A model generated the notes under the pieces. The model did not search any database and had not been told where the DNA came from. It saw nothing but the letters and a program-made list of their open reading frames with translations. A program made the position numbers and the translations under genes. Below are positions 1 through 10,141 of a stretch of DNA of 64,000 bases, one piece after another (the stretch's first letter is position 1; each line of letters opens with the position of its first letter). Source of the stretch: Pseudomonas quercus (GTDB taxonomy: Bacteria; Pseudomonadota; Gammaproteobacteria; Pseudomonadales; Pseudomonadaceae); contig NZ_JAAVJI010000003.1 in NCBI RefSeq assembly GCF_012033695.1, positions 62,001-126,000 of the forward strand, in the 5' to 3' direction.

Positions 1-723
1 CTTTACAGTGGTATCCAGCTTGACACGGCCTACGCTGGCCGACAGCCGCTGGGACAGCGAGCCCAGGCGAGTGGACACATCGCCTAACCAGTTGTTGAGG
101 TTATCAGCACGAGCATAGAAGAAAGCGTTAGGGTTCTGGTCCGTAAGGCGGCGCTGATAGTTGGTAAGGGACTTGAGCCCCTCGGTGAACTCGGATTCGC
201 TCGAAGGCAGCACCCAGCTCTTGTTATCAAAGTTGAAGCGTGGCTCGGCACGGGCCAGGTCCCCGTCTTCGGTAGATTGCGACTGTGAACGGGCGAAGTC
301 CTTGCGCAGGGCACGGCTCAGGTCACGTACCTGTACCAGCACGCCATATTCCCAGCTGGGCATGTTGTCCAGCCATACGCCTGGGGGCAGGCGGTCATTG
401 GAGAGGTAGCCACCCGGCTTGTTCAGAAGCGTACTGGCCACTTCCTTGAGCGTTTCGACTGTGGTGAAACCTACGACCATTTGCCGGCCTTCGCGCTGGA
501 TAGCGGCCTGGGCATCCTGCTGGACCGGGAACAGGTCCGGCTCACGGCTCCAGTAAACCCCCAGCACTATCGTGACCAGCAGGTAGATCGCCACTACAGC
601 GATCAAGGCGCGGCTGAGCAGCAGGCTCTTCCAGTAGCCTCGCCCAGCCCGTTCGGTACGATGCCCGGATTGCGCTGCGGCAGGCGATTCAGGGGTATCG
701 GTGCGTTTCTTCCAATCGAGCAT
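1..723 (-). CDS. DUF2333 family inner-membrane protein, C-terminus cut by window edge
   Basis: This frame opens with ATG at 723 and stays open to position 1, giving 241 residues with the C-terminus outside the window. The N-terminus is charged (MLDWKKRTDTPES). A single membrane segment follows at about residues 38-56 (LIAVVAIYLLVTIVLGVYW), and then a soluble region begins with PDLFPV. A motif near residue 100, KPGGYLSNDRLPPGVWLDN, is typical of the DUF2333 family of pseudomonads as I know it. The function of that family is not established. The protein is probably anchored in the inner membrane with its bulk in the periplasm. It is transcribed divergently from the diguanylate cyclase gene across a 233-bp spacer in which I found no convincing regulatory site. 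Confidence 0.8.
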   Translation of the reverse strand, partial: MLDWKKRTDTPESPAAAQSGHRTERAGRGYWKSLLLSRALIAVVAIYLLVTIVLGVYWSREPDLFPVQQDAQAAIQREGRQMVVGFTTVETLKEVASTLLNKPGGYLSNDRLPPGVWLDNMPSWEYGVLVQVRDLSRALRKDFARSQSQSTEDGDLARAEPRFNFDNKSWVLPSSESEFTEGLKSLTNYQRRLTDQNPNAFFYARADNLNNWLGDVSTRLGSLSQRLSASVGRVKLDTTVK

Positions 724-956
724 CAGGCTGTCCTTCAGGCTTTCGAGTCAACGGTTCGACCGCACGTGCTCGCTATGGTGCCAGCGGCGCGTGGCCAGGC
801 AGCAGCACATCGCCCCTGCCGGTCCACTATAAGGCACCTGGCCGGCAGTGGACACCCGCAGGCTTGGCAACGCAACGGCGGGAGTTTTTTGACAACCAAG
901 ACATCACACCCCCCGGAAGTGCTAGCATACGGCCACCACTTCTCCGATGTTCGCCC

Positions 957-2588
957 ATGAGCTCTACCGATAACGCCAGCGAGCATCCTATGCGGGTGCA
1001 TTTTGCGCAGCGCGTGACACACCAGTCCCGTGACGTTCTGCAACTGTGGCAGCGTTTGCAATACCAGCGTTGGACGCCCGATGCACAGCTGCAACTTGAA
1101 GATGCCGTGTTGCGGTGGCAACGCTTTGCCGAACGCTACGAAGACCGCGCGCACCTGGCGCTGGCCCATGAGGCCCAGGCTGCGCTTGCTGGCGTTACCT
1201 TGAGCAAGAATCGCCTGGACAGCCCATCGCTGCACCGTGTGAATGACCTCATGCGCCGCGTGGCGGCCAGCGCTTTGCGCGCCTCTGACAGCGTAGTAGA
1301 TACCGCCCGCCTTCCAGCCCCCAGGCGGCCTGTGGCACTGCTGCTGAATGACCCCGAGGCCAGCCTGCACCTGGCTCGCCAGCTGGACATCTTTGGCTGT
1401 GAGGCACAATCCCTGGACAGCGCGGCTGCACTGCTCTCCTGCGTTCGCGAGTACCCGCCTGTGGCAGTGGTGCTGGACATTGACTTTTCAGGCACTGGCA
1501 AGGGCTTGCTGCTCGGTGCACGCCTGCGACAGCTAGGGGGCGAATCCATTGCACTGGTGTTCCATAGCCTTGCAGAACCCGACACGCGGGTTCGCCTGGA
1601 GGCTGTGAAAGCCGGCGGGCGTGCCTTTATCAGCGGGCCACTGGAAGCCTGGAATACGCTCGAAGCGCTCGAACCCCTGCTCAACGAAGGCCCTTGGCAG
1701 CCTTTTCGCGTTTTGGTAATCGATGATTCATCAGCGCAGGCCAGGCATACCGAACGCTTGTTGAACAACGTAGGCATGGTAACGCGCAGCCTCAACGACC
1801 CACTTGAGACCATGGCGGCACTGGCCGACTTTCAGCCAGACCTGATCATTCTGGACATGTACATGCCCGATTGCACAGGCACCGAGCTTGCTCAAGCTAT
1901 TCGTCATAATGACCGCTATGTAAGCGTTCCCATCGTTTACCTGTCTGCGGAAGGGGATACGGACAAACAGCTGGATGCCATGAGCGAGGCAGGCGATGAC
2001 TTCCTCACCAAACCTATCAGCTCACGCCAACTGGTAACGGTAGTGCGCAACCGTGCAGCCCGCGCGCGCAGCCTGCATGCCAGAATGGTCCGTGACAGCC
2101 TCACAGGCCTGTACAACCATACTTATATTCTCCGTGAACTCGACGACGCCTGCGACAGGGCGCAGCGCGACTGTCAGCCACTGGTGTTCGCCATGCTCGA
2201 CATTGATCACTTCAAGCGACTCAATGACAGCCATGGCCATGCCTTGGGTGACCGGGTGATAAAAAGCCTGTCGCTGTTTCTCAAGCACCGGTTGCGCGCA
2301 ACCGACCTTATCGGGCGCTACGGGGGCGAAGAGTTTGCCGTGGTGATGCCAAACACCACATTGGGCTGCGCCCTCAAGGTGCTGGAGGACATCCTGCAAC
2401 GCTTCTCTGCACTCCAGTTCCCCGCCCAACCCAAAGGGGTCAGTTGTACCTTTAGCGGCGGGGTTGCCATGATGCGGCCAGGCATGAGCGGTCATTCGCT
2501 CGCGTCCCAAGCCGATGCAGCGCTGTACCGCGCCAAACACCAAGGGCGCAATCGAATTTCAACAGCGCCGGAACCTGGTGTTTTCTGA
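957..2588 (+). CDS. gcbA: Response regulator with two receiver domains and a GGDEF diguanylate cyclase domain (GcbA-like)
   Basis: This cytoplasmic protein of 543 residues probably makes cyclic-di-GMP from two GTP. After an alpha-helical N-terminus comes a degenerate receiver domain (about 145-260). A second receiver (about 262-385) has the phospho-acceptor Asp300 in LILDMYMP and the conserved Lys in FLTKPIS. A GGDEF domain (about 385-540) follows. The catalytic motif is GGEEF at 456-460. An allosteric product-binding RxxD site lies at 447-450, so feedback inhibition is likely. ATG 957 was chosen over the upstream ATG at 864 because the protein then has the same length as GcbA of P. aeruginosa/P. 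fluorescens (about 542 residues) and the same neighbour, dsbD. In those species GcbA promotes surface attachment; that role is inferred here from family and synteny. Confidence 0.88.
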   Translation: MSSTDNASEHPMRVHFAQRVTHQSRDVLQLWQRLQYQRWTPDAQLQLEDAVLRWQRFAERYEDRAHLALAHEAQAALAGVTLSKNRLDSPSLHRVNDLMRRVAASALRASDSVVDTARLPAPRRPVALLLNDPEASLHLARQLDIFGCEAQSLDSAAALLSCVREYPPVAVVLDIDFSGTGKGLLLGARLRQLGGESIALVFHSLAEPDTRVRLEAVKAGGRAFISGPLEAWNTLEALEPLLNEGPWQPFRVLVIDDSSAQARHTERLLNNVGMVTRSLNDPLETMAALADFQPDLIILDMYMPDCTGTELAQAIRHNDRYVSVPIVYLSAEGDTDKQLDAMSEAGDDFLTKPISSRQLVTVVRNRAARARSLHARMVRDSLTGLYNHTYILRELDDACDRAQRDCQPLVFAMLDIDHFKRLNDSHGHALGDRVIKSLSLFLKHRLRATDLIGRYGGEEFAVVMPNTTLGCALKVLEDILQRFSALQFPAQPKGVSCTFSGGVAMMRPGMSGHSLASQADAALYRAKHQGRNRISTAPEPGVF

Positions 2589-2664
2589 TTTCGTAACACA
2601 CTGTGTTCGGCTAGCGCACCAGGTCTGGTTATCATGCCAGCCGATTCGCCCTATCGAGCCCGCC

Positions 2665-4446
2665 ATGCGCCAGTTGTTGTTTGCCTTCTTGCTGCTGTTA
2701 GCCCTCCCCGCCACCGCCGACCTGCTGGGCGACCGGCCCAGTGCCGTGCTCGGCGCACCGTCGGTAGGCGGCGAACCATTCCTTCCGGTTCGCCAGGCGT
2801 TTCAGCTCAGCCGTGCAGACGCTCCCGCCCATTCTCTGCGGCTGCGTTTCGTGGCCGCCGAGGGTTATTACCTGTACCGCCATCGGTTGCAGATCACCAC
2901 CGAGCCTGCCGGTATTCCCTTGGGCCAACCGCAATTGCCCGCAGGAGAGCCCAAGCACGACGAGTATTTCGGTGACGTGGAGGTGTACCGCAATATCCTG
3001 GACGTAGACGTGCCCCGCCCCGCGGAAGCCGGTGCAGCGTTCACGCTGGTGGTCACCTATCAGGGCTGCGCCGACAAGGGCCTGTGCTATCCACCGGAAA
3101 CCGAGCGCCTGGCCATACCCGCGCTTGATGGTGCTGCAGCCGTAACCCCTCCGCTTGCAAGCGATGCGGCAGTGGCTACCCAGCCATCTGCAGCGCCTTG
3201 GACATGGCGCGAGCTGGCCGTGTTCTTCCTGGCAGGGCTAGGGCTGACGTTCACCCCCTGTGTACTGCCCATGTTGCCGATTCTTTCAGGCGTAGTATTG
3301 CGCGGCCAAGTAGGTGGGCTACGCGGCCTGAGCCTGTCGCTGGCTTACACGCTGCCCATGGCCGCCTGCTTTGCGGTGCTCGGCGCACTGATGGGCGTGT
3401 TCGGGGCCAGCCTCAACCTCCAGGCACGGCTGCAGTCGGCCTGGGTGCTGGTGCCCTTCGCCTGCTTCTTCGGGGTGTTCGCCCTGGCCATGTTCGGTGC
3501 ATTCGAACTCAAGCTTCCCCGCCGGCTCAACGACTGGCTCGACCACAAGGCCAGCCGTACCCAGGGAGGCTCGTTGCTGGGTGCCGCCGCGTTGGGCGTA
3601 CTGTCCAGCCTATTGGTATCGCCCTGCGTGTCTGCGCCCTTGGCCGGTGCCCTACTCTATATAAGCGCCAGCGGTGACGCCGTGGGTGGGGGGTTGAAAT
3701 TGCTGGCCTTAGGCTTTGGCATGGGCACGCCACTGGTGGTGATTGGCACGGGCGGGGCCGCCTGGCTTCCCAAAAGCGGGCCGTGGCTGGTGACGGTTAA
3801 AAACGCTATAGGGGTATTGCTGCTGGGGCTGGCCATTGCATTGCTAAGCCGCGTGCTACCAGGCCCTATCACCTTGTTGCTCGTGGGCCTGCTGGCGGCT
3901 GGCACGGGGCTTTTCCTCGGCGCACTGGACCTTTCGCCGCTGAAGCAGATATTGCCGCGGCTACGTCAGTTAGCCGGCCTGTTGTGCCTGTGCTATGGCA
4001 TCGCCTGTTGGGTCGGTGCCCTCAGCGGAAGCAACGACCCCCTGCGCCCTCTGGCTGCGGGCAACGCTCCCCCCCTGGCTGCACCTGACACACAGGCCTG
4101 GCAGTCCATCACTGAAGTGCCTGCCCTTGAGCAGGCCCTGGCAGATGCTGCTGCACAGGGCCGCCCTGTCGTCGTAGACTGGTACGCAGACTGGTGCATC
4201 AGTTGCAAAGTGATCGAACACGAGGTGCTTAATCAGCCTGCGGCCCTTGCCAAGCTCGGGGGGTATCGCAAGGTACGTTTCGACATCACCCGCAATACCG
4301 CCGCACAACGTGCGCTGCTCGACCAGTATGGGCTGTTCGGCCCACCTGTTATCCAGTTCTTTGCCCCCAATGGCGGCGAAGTTCGAGAATCGCGAATCGT
4401 TGGTGAAATAAACCTTGCAGGTTTCCTGGCCAAGGTGCCGCAATAG
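2665..4446 (+). CDS. dsbD: Thiol:disulfide interchange protein DsbD
   Basis: DsbD moves electrons from cytoplasmic thioredoxin across the inner membrane to periplasmic DsbC/DsbG and cytochrome c maturation proteins. The 593-residue protein shows all three modules. A signal peptide (1-19) leads to a periplasmic N-domain with the redox pair Cys135 and Cys141 (CADKGLC). A central membrane domain of about eight helices has its own cysteines in TPCVLPMLP and SPCVSAPLAG. A C-terminal thioredoxin-like domain carries CISC at 511-514. ATG 2665 directly precedes the signal peptide; the longer frame starting at 2515 would overlap gcbA. A short inverted repeat, AACACACTGTGTT, lies at about 2595 between gcbA and dsbD. 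All redox cysteines are present, so it should be functional. Confidence 0.95.
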   Translation: MRQLLFAFLLLLALPATADLLGDRPSAVLGAPSVGGEPFLPVRQAFQLSRADAPAHSLRLRFVAAEGYYLYRHRLQITTEPAGIPLGQPQLPAGEPKHDEYFGDVEVYRNILDVDVPRPAEAGAAFTLVVTYQGCADKGLCYPPETERLAIPALDGAAAVTPPLASDAAVATQPSAAPWTWRELAVFFLAGLGLTFTPCVLPMLPILSGVVLRGQVGGLRGLSLSLAYTLPMAACFAVLGALMGVFGASLNLQARLQSAWVLVPFACFFGVFALAMFGAFELKLPRRLNDWLDHKASRTQGGSLLGAAALGVLSSLLVSPCVSAPLAGALLYISASGDAVGGGLKLLALGFGMGTPLVVIGTGGAAWLPKSGPWLVTVKNAIGVLLLGLAIALLSRVLPGPITLLLVGLLAAGTGLFLGALDLSPLKQILPRLRQLAGLLCLCYGIACWVGALSGSNDPLRPLAAGNAPPLAAPDTQAWQSITEVPALEQALADAAAQGRPVVVDWYADWCISCKVIEHEVLNQPAALAKLGGYRKVRFDITRNTAAQRALLDQYGLFGPPVIQFFAPNGGEVRESRIVGEINLAGFLAKVPQ

Positions 4447-4887
4447 GCTGCTTTCCCTCCCCAATGACCAATGCCGGCATACCAGTCACATAAATGTCGG
4501 CATTCTCGGCAAACGTGCCTGTAGCTGCGGCAAACTGGACAGGCGCGCATCGATTGGGCATAGTCGCCCCCTCACGCTATTACAAGAACCTTCAAAAGGG
4601 TCAATCGATGATGGTCATGCCGTCCCGCTTTCCAGTGCCCAGTGCGGCATCGGTTCCGCTGGCATTGCATTCAGAAGTGACGTGGCGGCCCCAAGGGGCA
4701 TCCCACACTCTGACGCGCCATTTGTCGATGCGCGATCTAGGACATACGTATTCGCCGGCAGGCTGCTATGTGCAGGCTACTAGCATGTGGCCAACAGTGC
4801 CGATGTCGACCGACCGGGCTGCCAGGCCATTCAGGATCATCTGAACCCTTTTGCCTTAAACCCCTGACCCATGCGGGAGTTGAGTTC
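4447..4887. other. 441-bp spacer between dsbD and accB with no supportable gene
   Basis: Many pseudomonads carry aroQ (type II dehydroquinase) here, immediately upstream of accB. Reading all frames I find no AroQ-like peptide, such as the LxxHGPNLN start or the HxSN region. The overlapping frames at 4415-4783 and 4494-4844 have no recognisable domain and are probably spurious. The spacer should hold the accBC promoter and a long leader; in other bacteria accB has a long, autoregulated leader. The sequence alone does not let me place the promoter. Confidence 0.6.
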
Positions 4888-5349
4888 ATGGATATTCGTA
4901 AAGTCAAGAAACTGATCGAGCTGCTGGAAGAGTCCGGCATTGATGAGCTGGAAATCAAGGAAGGCGAAGAGTCTGTACGGATCAGCCGTCACAGCAAGGC
5001 GCCTGCCCAGCAGTTCTATGCACCACAGCAAATGGCCCCTGCCGCTGCACCTGCCCCGGCAGCCGCTCCAGTGGCGGCTGCTGCTGCAGAAACCGCAGCC
5101 GCACCAAAACTCAATGGCACCGTTGCACGCTCACCGATGGTTGGCACGTTCTATCGCAAGCCCTCCCCTGCGTCTCCAAACTTTGCAGAAGTCGGCCAGA
5201 CCGTGAAGAAGGGCGATACTCTGTGTATCGTCGAAGCCATGAAAATGATGAATCACATCGAAGCCGAAACCAGTGGCGTCATCGAGTCCATTTTGGTGGA
5301 AGACGGGCAGCCGGTTGAGTTCGACCAGCCGCTGTTCACCATCGTTTGA
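4888..5349 (+). CDS. accB: Biotin carboxyl carrier protein of acetyl-CoA carboxylase
   Basis: AccB carries the biotin that shuttles carboxyl groups between biotin carboxylase and carboxyltransferase in the first step of fatty acid synthesis. The protein is 153 residues, the usual length. The N-terminus ([20 protein letters not shown]) is the conserved dimer/AccC-contact region. An Ala/Pro-rich flexible linker spans about 40-73. The biotinyl domain follows, with Lys119 in EAMKM as the biotinylation site. ATG 4888 is used because this conserved N-terminus begins there. It forms an operon with accC, which starts 17 bp downstream. Confidence 0.97.
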   Translation: MDIRKVKKLIELLEESGIDELEIKEGEESVRISRHSKAPAQQFYAPQQMAPAAAPAPAAAPVAAAAAETAAAPKLNGTVARSPMVGTFYRKPSPASPNFAEVGQTVKKGDTLCIVEAMKMMNHIEAETSGVIESILVEDGQPVEFDQPLFTIV

Positions 5350-5366
5350 ACCGCGGAGTGCCTCCG

Positions 5367-6719
5367 ATGTTGGAAAAAGTACTGATCGCCAACCGCGGCG
5401 AGATCGCCCTTCGTATCTTGCGTGCCTGCAAGGAACTGGGCGTCAAGACCGTCGCGGTTTATTCGACCGCCGACCGTGAGCTGATGCATTTGGGCCTGGC
5501 AGACGAGTCTGTGTGCATTGGCCCGGCACCTGCCGGAAAATCCTACCTGCATATCCCGGCCATCATCGCCGCTGCAGAGGTCACTGGCGCCACGGCCATC
5601 CACCCCGGCTATGGCTTTCTGGCAGAAAACGCCGACTTTGCCGAGCAGGTAGAGAAGTCTGGCTTCGCCTTCATCGGGCCCAAGGCCGATACCATCCGCC
5701 TGATGGGCGACAAGGTGTCGGCCAAGGACGCCATGAAGCGTACAGGCGTTCCTACGGTGCCGGGCTCGGACGGCCCACTGCCCGAAGACGAAGAAGAAGC
5801 GCTGCGCATCGGCCGCGAAGTGGGCTACCCGGTGATTATCAAGGCAGCAGGCGGCGGCGGCGGTCGCGGCATGCGCGTGGTGCACAAGGAAGAGGACCTG
5901 ATCGCTTCGGCCAAGCTCACCCGTAACGAAGCGGGCACGGCCTTTGGCAACCCCATGGTGTACCTGGAGAAATTCCTCACCAACCCACGCCATGTGGAAG
6001 TGCAGGTATTGTCCGATGGGCAAGGCCAGGCTGTTCACCTGGGTGATCGCGATTGCTCGCTGCAGCGCCGTCACCAGAAGGTCCTGGAAGAAGCGCCAGC
6101 ACCCGGCATCGATGAAGCTGCTCGCCAGGAAGTGCTGGCTCGCTGCGTCAAGGCCTGCATCGAGATCGGCTACCGAGGCGCCGGCACCTTCGAGTTCCTC
6201 TACGAAGACGGTCGCTTCTACTTCATCGAAATGAACACCCGCGTTCAGGTCGAGCATCCGGTTTCCGAAATGGTCACCGGTATCGATATCGTGAAGGAGA
6301 TGCTCAGCATTGCTGCTGGCAACAAGCTTTCCTTTACGCAGGACGACGTCGTGATCCGGGGCCATTCGCTGGAGTGCCGCATCAACGCTGAAGACCCACG
6401 CACCTTCATCCCGAGCCCAGGTACGGTCAAGCACTTCCACGCCCCGGGTGGCAACGGTGTACGCGTTGATTCGCACTTGTACAGCGGCTATGCCGTACCG
6501 CCGAACTACGACTCGCTGATCGGCAAGCTGATTACCTACGGCAAGGACCGGGACGAGGCCATGGCGCGCATGCGCAATGCCTTGGACGAAATCGTGGTAG
6601 ACGGCATCAAGACCAACATTCCGCTGCATCGCGACCTGGTGCGTGACGAGGGCTTCTGCAAAGGGGGTGTGAATATTCACTACCTTGAGCACAAGCTGGC
6701 TGAAGAAAAAGCGCGTTAA
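5367..6719 (+). CDS. accC: Acetyl-CoA carboxylase, biotin carboxylase subunit
   Basis: AccC catalyses ATP-dependent carboxylation of the biotin on AccB. The protein is 450 residues, normal for the family. The N-terminal domain begins [18 protein letters not shown]. The ATP-grasp domain has the glycine-rich loop [12 protein letters not shown] (about 159-170), the substrate segment [11 protein letters not shown], and the catalytic stretch [15 protein letters not shown] 5367 matches the conserved start; the longer frame at 5346 overlaps accB and adds seven unconserved residues. It is the second gene of accBC and is followed by a strong intrinsic terminator at 6756-6784. Confidence 0.97.
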   Translation: MLEKVLIANRGEIALRILRACKELGVKTVAVYSTADRELMHLGLADESVCIGPAPAGKSYLHIPAIIAAAEVTGATAIHPGYGFLAENADFAEQVEKSGFAFIGPKADTIRLMGDKVSAKDAMKRTGVPTVPGSDGPLPEDEEEALRIGREVGYPVIIKAAGGGGGRGMRVVHKEEDLIASAKLTRNEAGTAFGNPMVYLEKFLTNPRHVEVQVLSDGQGQAVHLGDRDCSLQRRHQKVLEEAPAPGIDEAARQEVLARCVKACIEIGYRGAGTFEFLYEDGRFYFIEMNTRVQVEHPVSEMVTGIDIVKEMLSIAAGNKLSFTQDDVVIRGHSLECRINAEDPRTFIPSPGTVKHFHAPGGNGVRVDSHLYSGYAVPPNYDSLIGKLITYGKDRDEAMARMRNALDEIVVDGIKTNIPLHRDLVRDEGFCKGGVNIHYLEHKLAEEKAR

Positions 6720-6755
6720 GCATCACCGCGCCTCTGTAGCCGTCAACGCCCTTCG

Positions 6756-6784
6756 AACCCCGGCCATCGTGCCGGGGTTTTTAT
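6756..6784 (+). terminator. Intrinsic terminator after accC
   Basis: A perfect 9-bp GC-rich stem (AACCCCGGC at 6756-6764 paired with GCCGGGGTT at 6771-6779) with a 6-nt loop is followed by a T-rich tail. It ends the accBC transcript. Confidence 0.85.
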
Positions 6785-6897
6785 TGGCGGCGTGTAAGCC
6801 TTCACTGGCAAGCGGCCATACCCCAAGCCAGCCGTGTGCAGTACACTGCCGCCCTTTACCTGGCCCGCTTTGGCGGGCACGCGCAAAGGAATACAAC

Positions 6898-7779
6898 ATG
6901 CCCTGGCTTCAAGTTCGCCTGGCCATTGGTCCAGAACAGGCCGAAACCTATGAGGACGCGCTACTGGACATTGGCGCGGTCTCGGTCACCTTCATGGATG
7001 CCGAAGACCAGCCGATTTTCGAGCCGGACCTCAACACCACGCCCCTGTGGAGCCACACCCATCTTCTGGCATTGTTCGAAGCCGACACATCGCCCGACGC
7101 GGTATTTGCCCACCTGCGCCTGCTTACCAGCGCCGAGTTGCCTGAACACCACGCTGAAGTGATTGAAGACCAGGACTGGGAGCGCAGCTGGATGGACAAC
7201 TTCCATCCCATGCGTTTCGGCCAACGGCTATGGATTGTCCCAAGCTGGCACGACGCCCCGGAGCCTGGCGCTGTAAACCTGCGGCTAGACCCCGGCCTAG
7301 CCTTCGGCACGGGCACCCACCCCACCACGGCTTTGTGCCTGGAGTGGCTGGATGGCCAGACCCTGACAGGCACTCAGGTGCTGGACTTCGGCTGCGGCTC
7401 GGGCATTCTCGCCATCGCAGCACTGCTGCTAGGCGCCGAGAAAGCCGTGGGTACAGACATTGATGTGCAGGCTCTGGAAGCCTCTCGCGACAATGCTGGC
7501 CGCAACGGGATCGCTGATCACCAGCTGGACCTGCACTTACCCGAGAACATGCCGGCGCTGCAGGCCGACGTGCTGGTAGCGAACATACTGGCGGGCCCTT
7601 TGGTGTCTTTGGCGCCAACCCTGGCGTCCCATGTACGGCCGGGTGGGCTGCTGGCGCTGTCAGGCATTCTGGCCGAACAGGGCACGGAGGTAGCAGCCGC
7701 CTACGCCGAAGCCTTTGAGCTGGACCCCATTGCCGAACGCGATGGCTGGGTTCGCATCAGCGGCCGCCGTCGCGCCTAG
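6898..7779 (+). CDS. prmA: Ribosomal protein L11 methyltransferase
   Basis: PrmA methylates ribosomal protein L11 using S-adenosylmethionine. The protein is 293 residues, typical. The N-terminal substrate-recognition domain begins [10 protein letters not shown]. The linker motif [15 protein letters not shown] is followed by the SAM-binding motif [15 protein letters not shown] (about 160-174) and the active-site region [15 protein letters not shown] 6898 was chosen over an upstream in-frame ATG because family members start at MPWLQ. It sits between accBC and the DUF3426 gene, the standard Pseudomonas order. The protein is not essential in other bacteria. Confidence 0.95.
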   Translation: MPWLQVRLAIGPEQAETYEDALLDIGAVSVTFMDAEDQPIFEPDLNTTPLWSHTHLLALFEADTSPDAVFAHLRLLTSAELPEHHAEVIEDQDWERSWMDNFHPMRFGQRLWIVPSWHDAPEPGAVNLRLDPGLAFGTGTHPTTALCLEWLDGQTLTGTQVLDFGCGSGILAIAALLLGAEKAVGTDIDVQALEASRDNAGRNGIADHQLDLHLPENMPALQADVLVANILAGPLVSLAPTLASHVRPGGLLALSGILAEQGTEVAAAYAEAFELDPIAERDGWVRISGRRRA

Positions 7780-7832
7780 GGCGTTACCCACGGCCCCTCC
7801 ATCAACATTTCCTGCCAGAGCCGGACCCGCGC

Positions 7833-8975
7833 ATGAGCGAAAGCTTCGTCACCCAATGCCCGCATTGCCGTACCAGCTTCAAGGTTAGCCACAATCAGTT
7901 GAGCGTGGCTCGAGGTGCTGTGCGCTGCGGCGCATGTAAACAGGTGTTCAACGCTGCCCGGCAACTGCTTGAACAAAGCACTGGCCAGCCCGTGCTGGCG
8001 TCTGCGTCAGCCAGCCCCGCAGAGGGCACCGAGCAGGTACCACACCTGCCACGGCCTCCGGCACAGTGGCAGGCCGAGGGCGCAGACCTGGAGCAACTGG
8101 ACCTGGACCATGAACTGGCCAGGCTGGAACGCCGGCCAGCACCTTCGCAAAAGCAGGCGGCGCCCTCTTCGATTCTAAGCGCACAGCGGGACCAGGCCGA
8201 GGACTGGCCAGACGAGCCTTTCGGTGATCACCAGCATTCCAGCCTCGACGATACAGCGGTAACGCTGGCAGATAACACCCGCGAAGAACCCCGCTTGGGC
8301 GACCACAGCGAACCTGCCGCGGGCGACGAGCTAACGCCCACCGATCGGCGCCGTACGCCCAAGGCCGAACCTGCCGTAGTGCTACATCGCACCCCGGAAT
8401 CCGATTCCCGTAACGAACCCGAGCTTCATGACGAATACCTGCCAGACCTGCACAAGGAGCCGTTGCAGCTTCAATGGGAAACACCACAGCGCTCCCCAGG
8501 CAAGCGGTGGCTGTGGGCAGGCTTGAGCCTGGTGGCTGCACTGGCGCTTATAGGCCAGTACGTGGCCTTCCATTTCGATGAGTTGGCGCGGCAGGACAGC
8601 TACCGCCCCTGGTTTGTATCCCTGTGCCCAACGCTTGGCTGTACCGTGCCTTCACGTGTGGATATCCATCTGATTCGCAGCAGCAACCTGGTAGTGCGCA
8701 GCCACCCCACGTTCGCTGGTGCGCTGGTAGTCGATGCGATCATTTATAACCGGGCGCCGTTCGGCCAACCCTTCCCGCTGCTGGAACTGCGCTTTGCTGA
8801 CATCAATAACAAAATGATCGCCAGCCGCCGTTTCAAGCCTTCGGAGTACCTGAGCGGAGACTTGGCCGGGCAAGGCGAAATGCCACCTCAGATCCCCATT
8901 CATATCGCGCTCGATATTCTCGACCCCGGCAAGCGAGCGGTTAACTACAGTTTGTCCTTCCACTCACCTGAATGA
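7833..8975 (+). CDS. Zinc-ribbon, single-pass membrane DUF3426 protein
   Basis: This 380-residue protein has an N-terminal MJ0042-type zinc ribbon with two CxxC knuckles (CPHC and CGAC, within residues 9-36). A long acidic, low-complexity linker (about 50-220) follows. One membrane helix lies at about 228-246 (LWAGLSLVAALALIGQYVAF). The C-terminal DUF3426 domain is probably periplasmic. This arrangement puts the zinc ribbon in the cytoplasm and DUF3426 outside. The gene is conserved between prmA and dusB in pseudomonads, but no function is established. The linker is poorly conserved in sequence type and may be a flexible tether. Confidence 0.85.
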   Translation: MSESFVTQCPHCRTSFKVSHNQLSVARGAVRCGACKQVFNAARQLLEQSTGQPVLASASASPAEGTEQVPHLPRPPAQWQAEGADLEQLDLDHELARLERRPAPSQKQAAPSSILSAQRDQAEDWPDEPFGDHQHSSLDDTAVTLADNTREEPRLGDHSEPAAGDELTPTDRRRTPKAEPAVVLHRTPESDSRNEPELHDEYLPDLHKEPLQLQWETPQRSPGKRWLWAGLSLVAALALIGQYVAFHFDELARQDSYRPWFVSLCPTLGCTVPSRVDIHLIRSSNLVVRSHPTFAGALVVDAIIYNRAPFGQPFPLLELRFADINNKMIASRRFKPSEYLSGDLAGQGEMPPQIPIHIALDILDPGKRAVNYSLSFHSPE

Positions 8976-8984
8976 GCCACCTGT

Positions 8985-8996
8985 CCAACCGGTTGG
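8985..8996. repeat. 12-bp perfect palindrome upstream of dusB
   Basis: CCAACCGGTTGG is a perfect inverted repeat about 130 bp upstream of dusB-fis and 10 bp after the DUF3426 gene. It could be an operator for the dusB-fis operon, but nothing in the sequence names the regulator. Confidence 0.35.
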
Positions 8997-9127
8997 CTAT
9001 AAGCCTGCCACTGTTCAGATTTTATCCAGTTTGACCTTTATCCAGTCATTCAGAGCGGGTATCATGCGTTCCCTTTTTCGAACTCCAGGCTTCGTACGAA
9101 TCCGGCCTCACCACGGGTAAAACACCT

Positions 9128-10141
9128 ATGTCGGCGGTACGCATCGGCCCCTACACCCTCAGCAATGGCTTGATACTCGCCCCTATGGCAGGTGTCACCG
9201 ACCAACCCTTTCGCCAGTTGTGCCGGCGTTTAGGCGCGGGGCTTGTGGTATCAGAAATGATCACTGCAGATATGTCTCTGTGGAACAGCCGGAAATCCCG
9301 CTTGCGCAGGATTCACGAGGGCGACCCGGAACCGCGTTCCGTGCAGATCGCCGGTGGCGATGCACAGATGCTGGCCGCCGCCGCAAAGGCGAACGTCGAG
9401 GCGGGTGCACAGATCATCGACATCAACATGGGTTGCCCGGCGAAAAAGGTATGCAACAAGGCAGCTGGCTCTGCTCTGCTGCGGGATGAAGCCCTGGTGG
9501 CAGAGATTCTCGAGGCCGTGGTGGGGGCTGTGGATGTGCCCGTTACGCTCAAGATACGCACCGGGTGGGACCACGATAACCGTAATGGCCTGGCAGTGGC
9601 CAAAATCGCCGAGCAATCGGGCATCAGCGCGCTTGCAGTGCATGGCCGTACCCGTGCTGACCTGTACAAGGGCAGCGCCGAGTACGACACCATCGCCCTG
9701 ATCAAGCAGGCCGTTTCCATGCCTGTCTTTGCCAACGGCGATATCACCTCCCCGGCTAAAGCCGCCGAGGTACTGCGATACACGGGTGCCGACGGCCTGC
9801 TGATCGGCAGGGCGGCTCAAGGGCGGCCGTGGATCTTTCGGGAAATCGAGCACTACCTGCGTACCGGTGACTACCTGCCGGCGCCTGGGTTGGAAGAAGT
9901 GGAACGCATCCTGCTGGACCACCTGGCCGCGTTGCATGCGTTCTACGGGGATGTGATGGGCGTGCGCATTGCCCGCAAGCATGTGGGCTGGTACTTGGCA
10001 ACGTTGCCAGGCGGCCGCGAATTTCGTGCAGGCTTCAATGGTTTGGAAGAGACAACAGCACAGTGCGCCAGGGTTCGCGAGTTTTTCCGCGAACACGACA
10101 TGAACCTTGAAGCAAAGGATGGAGAAGGGGTGGCCGCATGA
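9128..10141 (+). CDS. dusB: tRNA-dihydrouridine synthase B
   Basis: DusB is a flavoenzyme that reduces uridines in the tRNA D-loop to dihydrouridine using NADPH. The protein is 337 residues. The TIM-barrel start [20 protein letters not shown] binds FMN. The family signature [19 protein letters not shown] contains the catalytic Cys. The motifs KIRTGWD and VHGRTR are also present. The stop codon overlaps the fis start (ATGA), the dusB-fis operon seen across gammaproteobacteria, where dusB is translated upstream of the growth-phase regulator Fis. Confidence 0.96.
   Translation: MSAVRIGPYTLSNGLILAPMAGVTDQPFRQLCRRLGAGLVVSEMITADMSLWNSRKSRLRRIHEGDPEPRSVQIAGGDAQMLAAAAKANVEAGAQIIDINMGCPAKKVCNKAAGSALLRDEALVAEILEAVVGAVDVPVTLKIRTGWDHDNRNGLAVAKIAEQSGISALAVHGRTRADLYKGSAEYDTIALIKQAVSMPVFANGDITSPAKAAEVLRYTGADGLLIGRAAQGRPWIFREIEHYLRTGDYLPAPGLEEVERILLDHLAALHAFYGDVMGVRIARKHVGWYLATLPGGREFRAGFNGLEETTAQCARVREFFREHDMNLEAKDGEGVAA

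Noticed and set aside
889..928. Sigma-70 promoter of gcbA (TTGACA and TAGCAT)
   Set aside because: The two elements are 28 bp apart, too far for a normal sigma-70 promoter.
735..1409. Long minus-strand frame opposite gcbA
   Set aside because: It is a shadow of the GGDEF protein gene; high-GC genes here often leave long antisense frames.
4494..4844. Open frame of 116 codons in the dsbD-accB gap
   Set aside because: It overlaps another open frame on the same strand, has no recognisable domain and no good ribosome site; it is not AroQ in any part.
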